From Gammaproteobacteria bacterium (lineage in GTDB: Bacteria; Pseudomonadota; Gammaproteobacteria; Chromatiales; Chromatiaceae), in contig JAGRGU010000001.1 in the NCBI GenBank assembly GCA_020445335.1, positions 1 through 64,000 on the forward strand: a stretch of DNA of 64,000 nucleotides, given 5' to 3'. The translations under genes and the position numbers were made by a program. Each line of letters begins with the position of its first letter. The stretch's first letter is position 1. The notes under the pieces are model-generated. The model made no database searches. It worked only from the letters and a program-made list of their open reading frames with translations, and was not told the DNA's origin. This document shows, one piece after another, positions 44,296 through 52,516 of the stretch.

Positions 44296-47127
44296 ATGTC
44301 GGACCTCCACTTCAAGAAACCGGGCTTAATGTCCCGCCGAATCATTCTCGGTACGACGATCGGTGGCGGCGTTGCGTTTTTCATCTTTGGTATCCTTTTC
44401 TGGGGCGGCTTCAACACCGCGATGGAAGCCACCAACCAGATGGACTTCTGTATCAGTTGCCACGAGATGGAGGAGAATGTCTTTCAGGAGTACAAACCGA
44501 CCATCCACTACTCCAATCGCACGGGTGTACGGGCCACCTGCCCCGACTGTCACGTACCCCGCCCCTGGATTCATAAAATGGTCCGCAAGATCCAGGCCAG
44601 TAACGAGGTCTTCCACAAGATCATGGGCACCGTGGATACCCCGGAAAAGTTCGACCAGCACCGCCTGACAATGGCCAAGCGCGTCTGGAACGCAATGAAG
44701 AACACCGACTCGCGTGAATGCCGCAACTGCCACAATTTCGAGTCGATGAATCCTGAATTCCAACGGCCGCGGGCACGTAAACAACACCTCAACGCATTCG
44801 AGACCGGCCAGACCTGTATCGACTGCCACAAAGGCATTGCCCACAAGAGCGTCCGTAAACTGTTGAGCGACGAAGAGCTGGAACAGCTGGAGAAGCCCGA
44901 TCCACGCTATGTGCGCCAGATCCCGGAGATGTACAAGATTGGACTCGAGCGTGTAGAGGCGAAAGAAGCTGAAATGGCCGCCAACGAGCAGGCCGAGAAA
45001 GAGAAGGAGCGCGCCGCCAGGCAGGCCGCCAAAGCGGCCGAAAAAGTCAGAATCGAACAGGCTGTAGACGCGGCACTGCAAAACTACAAGGCGCAGATGA
45101 GCGGTGCTGCGGTTGCGGCGGCCGCAGGCGCTGGCGCGGCCCGTGGATATGGTATCGACTGGGACGGTGTTCCCTCCCGCCAGGTCACTATATTCTATCC
45201 CGGTGAAACCTCCATGGAGTGGGTATTGACCGGTAAGGATCACGGCGGTGCGCGCCCCCTGACCATCGGCGGTGACCGCTGCGTCACTTGTCACGACAAA
45301 GAGACCGCCTCCATGGGAAATAAAATGGTGACCGGCGCCAAGGCCGAATCCAAACCCATCGAAGGCAAGCGCCCGGCCATTCCGGTAGCGGTCCAGGCGG
45401 CTCACGACGATACCAACCTCTTTTTACGCTTCGAATGGGATACCGTCGATCATGTGCCGGTGCCTTTCATCGATGGCGGCAAGATGGATCCGGAAAATCC
45501 GATGAAACTGGCGGTGATGCTGGCCACCGACGATGTCGAGTACGCCGACCGTTCAGGCTGCTGGCAGACCTGTCACCACGACGTGCGCACGATGCCCGAC
45601 ACACCGGAAGATGCAGCCAGCAACGAAGCAGCCAAACGTCTGGATCTCTCCGTTGGCATCACCAAGTATCTGAAGGAGAGTCGCACCAAGGTGGAGGTCA
45701 AGGGCAGACGCGGCAAAAAGCGCGGTGGCTGGGACCAGCTGAAATCCGCAGATGAAATCAGTGCTGCGCTGGCGGGCAACCAGTTCATGGATCTGCTGCG
45801 CTACAAATCCGGCAAGGGTGTGACCGAGGATGGCTACATCCTGGACCAGCGCTACCTGACCGGCGGCCAGGGCTTCGAAGTCGACGCCAGGGAAGAGGGC
45901 GGAAAATGGATAGTCGTGATGAAGCGTCAGCTGAAATCGGACAAGCCGGGTGACATATCGCTGGAAGCCGGCAAGCTCTACAATTTCGGCTTCGCCATCC
46001 ATGACGACTTCACCAACGCCCGTTTCCATCACGTGAGCCTCGGTTACAAGCTCGGACTGGACAACGATACAGCCGAAATCAACGCCGTGAAACGCGAAGC
46101 ATCCGCCGCGCCCGCGGCAACCGTCGCTCCCACGGCCATGGTTCCGATCGCGGCGGCCGCCAGCACCACCATCAACGTCGACTGGAGCAAAGCGGGAAAT
46201 CGGGACATCACCCTGTTCTACCCCGGTGAAACCTCGATGGAGTGGGTATTGACCGGCAAGGATCACGGCGGTGCCCGGCCACTGACCATCGGCGGCGACC
46301 GATGCGTCACCTGCCACGACAAGGAGACCGCGGCCATGGGTAAAAAGATGGTTACCGGGGCGAAAGCTGAATCCACTCCCATAGAGGGCAAGCGTGGCTC
46401 TATTCCGGTATCGGTCGAATCGACCCATGATGGAGAGAACCTCTATCTACGATTCAGTTGGCCTGAAGGTGATCACGTACCCGTTCCGTTTGTCGATGGC
46501 GGCAAGATGGACCCAGCCAATCCGATAAAGCTGGCCGTCATGCTTACCACCGATGACGTCGAGTTCGCCGATCGTTCTGGCTGCTGGCAAACTTGCCACC
46601 ACGACAATCGCACGATGCCGGATACCCCGGAGGCGGGTGATGCAACTGCCAACGAAGCCGCCAAGCGCCTGGAACTCAGCAAAGGTGTCACCAAATACCT
46701 GCAGGAGAGCCGCAGCAAAATCGAAGTAAAAGGGAGGAGGGGCAAGAAGCGTGGCGGCTGGGACCAGCTGAAGTCCGTGGACGAAGTCAGTGCCGCGCTG
46801 GCGGGGAACCAGTTCATGGACCTGCTACGCTACAAGTCGGGCAAGGGCGAAACCGAGGACGGTTATATCCTGGATCAGCGTTACATGACCGGCGGCCAGG
46901 GTTTCGAAGCAAGCGCTGCGCAGGAGGCAGGCAAATGGGTGGTCACGATGAAGCGCAGGCTGAAATCCGACCACCCTGGCGATATCTCGATCGAGGCGGG
47001 CAAACTCTATAACTTCGGTTTTGCAATCCACGATGACTTCAGCATTGCCCGCTTCCACCACGTCAGCCTGGGCTATAAACTGGGACTGGACAGTACGGAT
47101 GCCGAAGTAAACGCCATGGCACAGTGA
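44296..47127 (+). CDS. NapC/NirT tetraheme cytochrome fused to two tandem diheme-type domains
   Basis: A 943-residue protein. Residues 1-190 are a NapC/NirT quinol dehydrogenase: one membrane helix (17-38) and four CxxCH sites at about 52, 82, 142 and 174. A 100-residue Glu/Lys/Ala helix (residues 195-290) acts as a spacer. Then come two copies, 341 residues apart, of a domain with CVTCHDKE and GCWQTCHHD (a CX3CH site), ending in GKLYNFGFAIHDDF...RFHHVSLGYKLGL, which resembles the heme-binding ethylbenzene dehydrogenase/DMSO-reductase gamma family. Total: up to eight covalent hemes. It likely carries electrons from quinol to nirS in place of nirT-nirM, an inference from position between nirS and nirC. 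Confidence 0.85.
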   Translation: MSDLHFKKPGLMSRRIILGTTIGGGVAFFIFGILFWGGFNTAMEATNQMDFCISCHEMEENVFQEYKPTIHYSNRTGVRATCPDCHVPRPWIHKMVRKIQASNEVFHKIMGTVDTPEKFDQHRLTMAKRVWNAMKNTDSRECRNCHNFESMNPEFQRPRARKQHLNAFETGQTCIDCHKGIAHKSVRKLLSDEELEQLEKPDPRYVRQIPEMYKIGLERVEAKEAEMAANEQAEKEKERAARQAAKAAEKVRIEQAVDAALQNYKAQMSGAAVAAAAGAGAARGYGIDWDGVPSRQVTIFYPGETSMEWVLTGKDHGGARPLTIGGDRCVTCHDKETASMGNKMVTGAKAESKPIEGKRPAIPVAVQAAHDDTNLFLRFEWDTVDHVPVPFIDGGKMDPENPMKLAVMLATDDVEYADRSGCWQTCHHDVRTMPDTPEDAASNEAAKRLDLSVGITKYLKESRTKVEVKGRRGKKRGGWDQLKSADEISAALAGNQFMDLLRYKSGKGVTEDGYILDQRYLTGGQGFEVDAREEGGKWIVVMKRQLKSDKPGDISLEAGKLYNFGFAIHDDFTNARFHHVSLGYKLGLDNDTAEINAVKREASAAPAATVAPTAMVPIAAAASTTINVDWSKAGNRDITLFYPGETSMEWVLTGKDHGGARPLTIGGDRCVTCHDKETAAMGKKMVTGAKAESTPIEGKRGSIPVSVESTHDGENLYLRFSWPEGDHVPVPFVDGGKMDPANPIKLAVMLTTDDVEFADRSGCWQTCHHDNRTMPDTPEAGDATANEAAKRLELSKGVTKYLQESRSKIEVKGRRGKKRGGWDQLKSVDEVSAALAGNQFMDLLRYKSGKGETEDGYILDQRYMTGGQGFEASAAQEAGKWVVTMKRRLKSDHPGDISIEAGKLYNFGFAIHDDFSIARFHHVSLGYKLGLDSTDAEVNAMAQ
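45178..46086 (+). repeat. Internal repeat unit 1 of the NapC fusion gene
   Basis: First copy of a tandem domain duplication; its partner begins exactly 1,023 bp (341 codons) downstream. DNA around TGAAACCTC-ATGGAGTGGG and the coding for GKDHGGARPLTIGGDRCVTCHDKE is nearly identical between copies. Confidence 0.9.
46201..47115 (+). repeat. Internal repeat unit 2 of the NapC fusion gene
   Basis: Second copy of the same domain. It differs mainly by a two-residue insertion (PEAGDATANEAA for PEDAASNEAA) and scattered substitutions. A linker of about 35 Ala/Pro-rich residues (APAATVAPTAMVPIAAAAS) joins the copies. Confidence 0.9.
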
Positions 47128-47160
47128 ATTATCGCTGAACTTTAAAGTCCAATGGAGTGT

Positions 47161-47192
47161 GCGATGGCCCTGTCATGGGCCATTGCATTTTA
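47161..47192 (+). terminator. Terminator after the NapC fusion gene
   Basis: Ten-base stem GCGATGGCCC/GGGCCATTGC with one G-U pair, followed by ATTTTAT, 33 bases after the stop codon. Confidence 0.75.
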
Positions 47193-47234
47193 TACAGGCC
47201 GAAAAATGCCTTCTGAATTTTCGAGAGTGCCGCA

Positions 47235-47573
47235 ATGACCAAGTCCGCCGTTAAAAACCTCGCTCCACTGCTGTTGATCACCACTTTGGCTCATGGCGGT
47301 GCGTGGGCTGCGGAAGCCCCTGCCGCTGAAGTGGAAATATACAAGTTTGCTTTCATCCCGCAGGAGATCACCGTCAAGGTGGGCGATACCGTGCGCTGGA
47401 GCAATAAAGAGAAGCGCCAATACCACAGCGTGTGGTTCAAGCAGGCGGGCGATCCGGAACCAGACTACTTTTTCCCCGGTGAAAGTTTCTCTAAAACCTT
47501 CACCCAACCAGGCAGCTTCCCCTATCGGTGCGGCCCGCACCCACAGATGACGGGCATCGTGCATGTCCGATGA
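47235..47573 (+). CDS. Small periplasmic cupredoxin (plastocyanin-like)
   Basis: 112 residues with a signal peptide (LLLITTLAHGGAWA). The mature protein is a type-1 copper domain: YHSVWF supplies the first histidine and the C-terminal YRCGPHPQMTG supplies Cys, His and Met. Such proteins carry electrons in the periplasm, so it is a good candidate donor to NirS or partner of the NapC fusion protein. It sits between them and nirC. No separate promoter box was identified; a weak AGAGTG is the only ribosome-binding sequence near the ATG. Confidence 0.9.
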   Translation: MTKSAVKNLAPLLLITTLAHGGAWAAEAPAAEVEIYKFAFIPQEITVKVGDTVRWSNKEKRQYHSVWFKQAGDPEPDYFFPGESFSKTFTQPGSFPYRCGPHPQMTGIVHVR

Positions 47574-47650
47574 GTTCCAGCGATCGACCGCTATTACATT
47601 GAATCTCAAGTGGTTTTAGCCCGTGCTTTTTTTCGGGCGGCGGCCACTGT

Positions 47651-47664
47651 TTGATTGAGGTCAA
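47651..47664 (+). promoter_or_regulatory. Dnr/Fnr box, nirC operon
   Basis: TTGATTGAGGTCAA, a perfect dyad 70 bp before nirC. A weak GGTAAC hexamer lies 31 bases downstream of the centre. It would drive the whole nirCFDLGHJ heme-d1 operon. Confidence 0.75.
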
Positions 47665-47734
47665 TGCCGGCGCAAGCGACAAACTGGTAACTTCTCACTC
47701 ATCCAGCGCCTGGGCCAGATAGAACGGGAAACAG

Positions 47735-48061
47735 TTGAAGTCTCTGCTTACAACCACGCTATTAACAATGCTTGCGACGGTTCCAACGGTCGCGACTGCG
47801 ATGGAGATTGCGCCCCACAGGCAGGCGGAGTTGATCTACCTGTTACGGCATGACTGCGGCTCCTGCCACGGTATGCGTCTGGAGGGGGGGCTTGGCCCGG
47901 CGCTGATGCCGGAGAGACTCAGCGACTGGAACAGTGAACAGCTGGCACTAACGATTCTGTACGGAAGACCCGGCACGCCAATGCCACCCTGGAGACCCTT
48001 TCTGACCGATAAAGAGGCTTACTGGCTCGCGGCCCGACTCAAGGCGGGTCTGCAACCATGA
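47735..48061 (+). CDS. nirC: Cytochrome c NirC
   Basis: 108 residues. The start is TTG at 47735, because only this start yields a full signal peptide (MKSLLTTTLLTMLATVPTVATA); an ATG 11 codons later would cut it. One heme c site, RHDCGSCHGMRLEGGLGPAL, is near residue 44. NirC supports nitrite reductase maturation or electron delivery. Its stop overlaps the nirF start as ATGA. Confidence 0.88.
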   Translation: MKSLLTTTLLTMLATVPTVATAMEIAPHRQAELIYLLRHDCGSCHGMRLEGGLGPALMPERLSDWNSEQLALTILYGRPGTPMPPWRPFLTDKEAYWLAARLKAGLQP

Positions 48062-49254
48062 AGCTATTGCGATATCTGTTGTTGTCCGCATCAGCGCTGG
48101 TACCGTTACAGCCTGTCGCCGCGGAGTGCCTTACCCGGGGCACCGGTGACATGGGAATTGTCATTGAGCGCGCCGCCGGCAGCCTGAAAGTTGTCGATAC
48201 TAGCAACCACTCCGAACTATTCCGGGTAACGGGTCTCGGGGATCTCTCCCATGCATCTGCCGTCTATTCGCGCGATGGCCGCTACGCGTTCGTTTTTGGC
48301 CGGGACGGCGGTCTGACCAAAGTCGATATTCTCTGCGGAAACATTGTCAAACGACTCATTCAGAGTGGCAATAGTATTGGCGGCGCGATCTCGCAGGACG
48401 GTTCGCTGATCGCGGTATCCAACTACGAGCCCGGAGGCGTCAAGATCTTCTCCTCCACCGCTCTGGATCTGGTCGCGGATATCCCTGCAACCGAGATCAA
48501 AGACCGCGAGGGCAAGCTGAAAGGCTCGAAGACGGTCGGACTGGTGGACGCCCCAGGCAACAGATTCGCGGTAAGCCTGTTTGAAAGCGGTGAAGCATGG
48601 GTCATCGACATGAAGCAGCAGGATGCACCGAAGATCATCAAGCATACCGGCATCGGCAGCCTGCCTTACGATGCGCTGGTCACCCCAGATGGCCGCTTCT
48701 ATCTCAGCGGACTGTTCGGCGAGGATGGCCTTTCGCTGCTTGATCTCTGGCACCCGGAAACACCCGCGCGAAAGATCCTGCAGGAGTACGGCCGCGGCGA
48801 GCAGAAACTGCCCGTCTACAAAATGCCCCATCTCGAGGGTTGGGCAATGGCAGGTGATCGCGCCTTTCTCCCTGCCGTCGGCAGGCACGAGGTACTGATT
48901 GTAAAACGGGGTGAGTGGCAGGAAGAGGCTCGGATCAAAGTGCACAGCCAACCGGTCTTCGTCATGGCACGCCCCGACGGTCGCCAGGTGTGGGTCAACT
49001 TCGCCTTTCCCGACAACGACACGATCCAGGTTATCGACACCGAATCGTTCGAGATCATCAAGACCTTAAAGACCGGCAAGGGAACGCTGCACATGGAGTT
49101 CACACCCCGTGGTGAGGAGGTCTGGATATCCGTGCGCGACAGTGACGAGGTGCAGATCTACGATACAGACAGTCTGGAACTGCTGCATAGGCTTCCGGCG
49201 GATAAACCCTCCGGCATCTTTTTCACCTCACGCGCACACCAAACCGGGCTCTGA
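48058..49254 (+). CDS. nirF: Heme d1 biosynthesis protein NirF
   Basis: 398 residues with a signal peptide (MKLLRYLLLSASALVPLQPVAA). It shows the beta-propeller sequence related to the NirS d1 domain (GIVIERAAGSLKVVDTSNHSELF, GRYAFVFGRDGGLTKVDI). NirF acts in the periplasm late in heme d1 synthesis, binding the tetrapyrrole precursor. It is translationally coupled to nirC and nirD follows one base after its stop. Confidence 0.95.
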   Translation: MKLLRYLLLSASALVPLQPVAAECLTRGTGDMGIVIERAAGSLKVVDTSNHSELFRVTGLGDLSHASAVYSRDGRYAFVFGRDGGLTKVDILCGNIVKRLIQSGNSIGGAISQDGSLIAVSNYEPGGVKIFSSTALDLVADIPATEIKDREGKLKGSKTVGLVDAPGNRFAVSLFESGEAWVIDMKQQDAPKIIKHTGIGSLPYDALVTPDGRFYLSGLFGEDGLSLLDLWHPETPARKILQEYGRGEQKLPVYKMPHLEGWAMAGDRAFLPAVGRHEVLIVKRGEWQEEARIKVHSQPVFVMARPDGRQVWVNFAFPDNDTIQVIDTESFEIIKTLKTGKGTLHMEFTPRGEEVWISVRDSDEVQIYDTDSLELLHRLPADKPSGIFFTSRAHQTGL

Positions 49255-49255
49255 A

Positions 49256-49768
49256 ATGGCATCCACGGCACAACAGGTCGAAGCTGAAATGCGGACCATC
49301 GACCGCGACGGTGACCTGCGCCTGAGTGGATTGGAGCGGCGGCTGTTGAACGAGTTCCAAAACGGACTTCCGCTCTCCCCCACACCCTACCGCGATATTG
49401 CGCAGAAGCTCGGAACCAGCGAAGCATTGGTACTGCAGATTCTTGCTCGACTTCGGCAACAGGGGGTCATCAGTCGTGTCGGGCCAGTGTTCAAACCCAA
49501 ACGCATCGGCGCCAGTACACTTGCAGCAATCGCGGTACCGCCGGAGCAGCTCGACCAGGTAGCCGCTGTGATCAGCAGTTACGCGGAGGTAAATCACAAC
49601 TACGAACGCGAAGACCGCTACAACCTCTGGTTTGTCATCACTGCACAGAGTCAACAGCGGCTCGACGCGGTGATGCGGCGAATGGAGCGACAAACCGGCT
49701 ACAAAATTCTCAACCTGCCGTTGATAAAACAGCACCATATCGATCTCGGTTTTCCTCTATGGTGCTGA
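49256..49768 (+). CDS. nirD: Siroheme decarboxylase subunit NirD
   Basis: 170 residues from the ATG at 49256. An Lrp/AsnC-like fold: helix-turn-helix LSPTPYRDIAQKLGTSEALVLQILARLR and the C-terminal half with VNHNYEREDRYNLWFVITA. NirD/L/G/H together remove two acetate carboxyl groups from siroheme to give 12,18-didecarboxysiroheme in heme d1 synthesis. The ORF is open upstream in the same frame but that sequence overlaps nirF. It overlaps nirL by 10 bases. Confidence 0.93.
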   Translation: MASTAQQVEAEMRTIDRDGDLRLSGLERRLLNEFQNGLPLSPTPYRDIAQKLGTSEALVLQILARLRQQGVISRVGPVFKPKRIGASTLAAIAVPPEQLDQVAAVISSYAEVNHNYEREDRYNLWFVITAQSQQRLDAVMRRMERQTGYKILNLPLIKQHHIDLGFPLWC

Positions 49769-50235
49769 GTGACGACGACTTTCGGCTGATCGCGGAGATC
49801 CAGCAGGGGCTGCCGATATCCAGCCGACCCTATGCGGAAGTTGGCGAGCGACTCGGGATGAGCGAATCAGAAGTGATTTCGCGCATCGAGGCACTGCAAA
49901 ACAGCGGTATCATCAAACGGCTCGGCATCGTCGTTCGTCACCACGAACTCGGCTACACCGCCAACGCGATGGTGGTCTGGGACGTACCCGACGAGCAGGT
50001 CGACCAGGTGGGCGAAAGACTCGGTTCGCAACCGTGCGTCACCCTCTGTTACCAACGGCCACGCAGATTGCCCGAATGGCGTTACAATCTCTTTTGCATG
50101 ATTCACGGACGCGAGCGCAGCAAGGTGCTGGAGCACATCGACAACATCATCGTCGCACATAACCTCCAGCATATCCCCCATAAAGTGCTCTTCAGCGGCA
50201 CGCGCTACAAACAGCGCGGCGCGAAGTACCAGTAA
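49759..50235 (+). CDS. nirL: Siroheme decarboxylase subunit NirL
   Basis: 158 residues with the same Lrp-like fold. The pair YQRPRRLPEWRYNLFCMIHG marks the NirL/NirH type, as opposed to NirD/NirG. Position second in the series agrees with the order known from Pseudomonas (nirDLGH). The stop overlaps the nirG start by one base (TAATG). Confidence 0.92.
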   Translation: MVLSDDDFRLIAEIQQGLPISSRPYAEVGERLGMSESEVISRIEALQNSGIIKRLGIVVRHHELGYTANAMVVWDVPDEQVDQVGERLGSQPCVTLCYQRPRRLPEWRYNLFCMIHGRERSKVLEHIDNIIVAHNLQHIPHKVLFSGTRYKQRGAKYQ

Positions 50236-50678
50236 TGGACGCTACCGATCGCGCCATCATAAACCGCCTGCAACTGAGCTTTCCCATTTGCGAACGACCC
50301 TTTCGACAGGTGGCGGCGGAACTGGGCATTGAGGAGTCCGACCTGATCGCGCGTCTGGAGTCCATGCTGGCGCGCAAGCAGTTGTCACGGTTTGGACCCA
50401 TGTATCATGCCGAGCGCCTTGGAGGCGGACTAAGTCTGTGTGCGATACGCGTTCCGGAAGCGGATTTCGAGCGTGTCAATACAGTGGTAAACGGCTTCCC
50501 TGAGGTTGCTCACAACTACGCGCGCGACCATGAATTCAGTATGTGGTTCGTGCTCGCAACCGAAACACCGGATAGGGTGGATGAAGTACTGCGGGAGATC
50601 GAACAGGCCACCGGTTATCAGGTCTACAACATGCCCAAGCAGCGGGAGTTTTTCGTTGGACTCAGATTCGACCTCTGA
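50235..50678 (+). CDS. nirG: Siroheme decarboxylase subunit NirG
   Basis: 147 residues, starting directly at the end of nirL. The C-terminal VAHNYARDHEFSMWFVLATETPDRV segment is of the NirD/NirG type. It ends 23 bases beyond the probable TTG start of nirH. Confidence 0.92.
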   Translation: MDATDRAIINRLQLSFPICERPFRQVAAELGIEESDLIARLESMLARKQLSRFGPMYHAERLGGGLSLCAIRVPEADFERVNTVVNGFPEVAHNYARDHEFSMWFVLATETPDRVDEVLREIEQATGYQVYNMPKQREFFVGLRFDL

Positions 50679-51162
50679 TCAGAGTCGCGCACTGGACCAG
50701 CTGGACCGCCAAATCGTCAGGGCGACCCAGGGAGGCCTGCCTCTGGTCGAGAGGCCCTACGCTGAAGTGGCAAGGCGGCTGGGCGTCAGCGCCGACGATG
50801 TGATCAGGCGCATGCAGAGAATGCTGGACAGCGGCATCATACGCCGTATCGGTGCGGTTCCGAATCACTACACGCTCGGCTTCCGTGGCAACGGCATGAG
50901 CGTCTGGGATGTCGATGACGCCAAGGCTGATGAACTCGGCCGCAAAATCGGGGCATTCGACTTCGTCAGCCACGCCTATCGCCGTCCGCGCTATCTGCCC
51001 GAGTGGCGCTACAACCTGTTTGCAATGGTGCACGGCAAAGACCGTGACGAGGTTATGGAAAAAGTCGCGCTGATCGCTGCTATGCTGGGTGACCAAGACC
51101 GTGGTCACGAGGTTCTGTTCAGTACCCGCATCCTAAAAAAGACCGGCTTGAGAATCGCATAA
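50656..51162 (+). CDS. nirH: Siroheme decarboxylase subunit NirH, TTG start
   Basis: 168 residues if it begins at TTG 50656 (GGGAG seven bases before it); the coding frame reaches upstream only through nirG. The NirL/NirH-type segment YRRPRYLPEWRYNLFAMVHG is present. No ATG occurs at the start of family homology (RALDQLDRQIVRATQGGLPLVERPYAEVA), so a rare start within nirG is required. Fourth of four decarboxylase genes, followed by nirJ 18 bp later. Confidence 0.87.
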   Translation: MDSDSTSDQSRALDQLDRQIVRATQGGLPLVERPYAEVARRLGVSADDVIRRMQRMLDSGIIRRIGAVPNHYTLGFRGNGMSVWDVDDAKADELGRKIGAFDFVSHAYRRPRYLPEWRYNLFAMVHGKDRDEVMEKVALIAAMLGDQDRGHEVLFSTRILKKTGLRIA

Positions 51163-51180
51163 CCAGAGAACGCTCCGCAC

Positions 51181-52377
51181 ATGTTCCGTATCTCCCAATT
51201 CATGCACGAACTGCTCGCCCCGACGCCGCTGGGACCGAAGCGAAATCCGCCTGGACCTGTCGTCATCTGGAATCTTGTGCGACGCTGCAATTTGACCTGC
51301 AAGCACTGCTATTCGATCTCGGCTGACAAGGATTTCCCAAACGAGCTGACCACCGAGCAGGTCTTCTCTGTCATGGACGACCTCAAGCAGTTCCGGGTTC
51401 CCGTGCTGATACTCTCTGGTGGCGAGCCGCTGTTGCGTCCCGACATCTTCGAAATCGCTCACCGCGCCAAGGCAATGGGCTTCTATACCGCCCTCTCGAC
51501 CAACGGAACGCTGATCGATGCATCCAACATCGACAGGATCGCGGAGGTTGGCTTCGACTACCTGGGCATCAGCATAGACGGCATCGAGGCGACCCACGAC
51601 AAGTTCAGGCGCATGCAGGGCGCGTTCGACGCTTCGCTGAAAGGTCTGCGTCTGTGCCGCGATCGCAACATCAAAGTGGGCCTGCGCTTCACGATGACGC
51701 AGGACAACGCCGACGAACTACCGCAGTTGCTACAGTTGATGGATGACGAACGGATCGACAAATTCTACTTCTCACACCTGAACTATGCCGGCCGTGGCAA
51801 TAAGAACCGCAAGGACGATGTCTTTCTGCAGACCACACGCTGGGCAATGGATCTATTGCTCGACCGTGCGCTCGCGGACGCCCGCAGCGGGCGCAAGACC
51901 GAATTCGTCACCGGAAACAACGATGCCGACGGTGTCTACATGCTGCAATGGGTCGCAAAGCACTTTCCTGAACGCAAAGCCCATATCCAGGCGAAACTGG
52001 AACAGTGGGGAGGAAACAGTTCCGGGGTCAACATCTCCAATATCGATAACCAGGGTTACGTCCATCCGGACACCATGTGGTGGAACTATAATCTGGGCAA
52101 CGTCAAGGAGCGCCCCTTTTCGGAGATCTGGCAGGATACCTCGGATCCCATCATGGCTGGATTGAAGGTGAGCCCGCGTTCTATCGGGGGACGCTGCGGT
52201 GAATGCCGCCACTTCAACATCTGCGGCGGCAATACACGCGTGCGCGCGATGCAGCTGACCGGAGACGCCTGGGCTGAAGATCCTGCCTGCTATCTGAGCG
52301 ACGATGAGATCGGTATCGGAGGCGCGGCTGAACGGACCGTCCCGGAATCTCCTGCCGGCTATGTGGCCGCCAAATGA
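51181..52377 (+). CDS. nirJ: Heme d1 biosynthesis radical SAM protein NirJ
   Basis: 398 residues. The radical SAM motif is CNLTCKHCYS near residue 38, followed by ILSGGEPLLRPD and ISIDGIEATHD. The C-terminal auxiliary cluster region has CGECRHFNICGGNTRVRA. NirJ replaces the propionate side chains of didecarboxysiroheme by oxo groups. It follows nirH closely and is the last gene before nirN, with a gap of about 140 bp. Confidence 0.95.
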   Translation: MFRISQFMHELLAPTPLGPKRNPPGPVVIWNLVRRCNLTCKHCYSISADKDFPNELTTEQVFSVMDDLKQFRVPVLILSGGEPLLRPDIFEIAHRAKAMGFYTALSTNGTLIDASNIDRIAEVGFDYLGISIDGIEATHDKFRRMQGAFDASLKGLRLCRDRNIKVGLRFTMTQDNADELPQLLQLMDDERIDKFYFSHLNYAGRGNKNRKDDVFLQTTRWAMDLLLDRALADARSGRKTEFVTGNNDADGVYMLQWVAKHFPERKAHIQAKLEQWGGNSSGVNISNIDNQGYVHPDTMWWNYNLGNVKERPFSEIWQDTSDPIMAGLKVSPRSIGGRCGECRHFNICGGNTRVRAMQLTGDAWAEDPACYLSDDEIGIGGAAERTVPESPAGYVAAK

Positions 52378-52516
52378 GTGAGCCTGACAACACCTGCGGA
52401 GAGTACCCCAGGTCGATATCGCGACTCCGGTCAGCATGCGGCTCCCGACATTAGCTGAACGGACACACTCCCCCTGACCTTTAACCGCTTTCACCCTTCC
52501 GACGAACAGCCACCAA

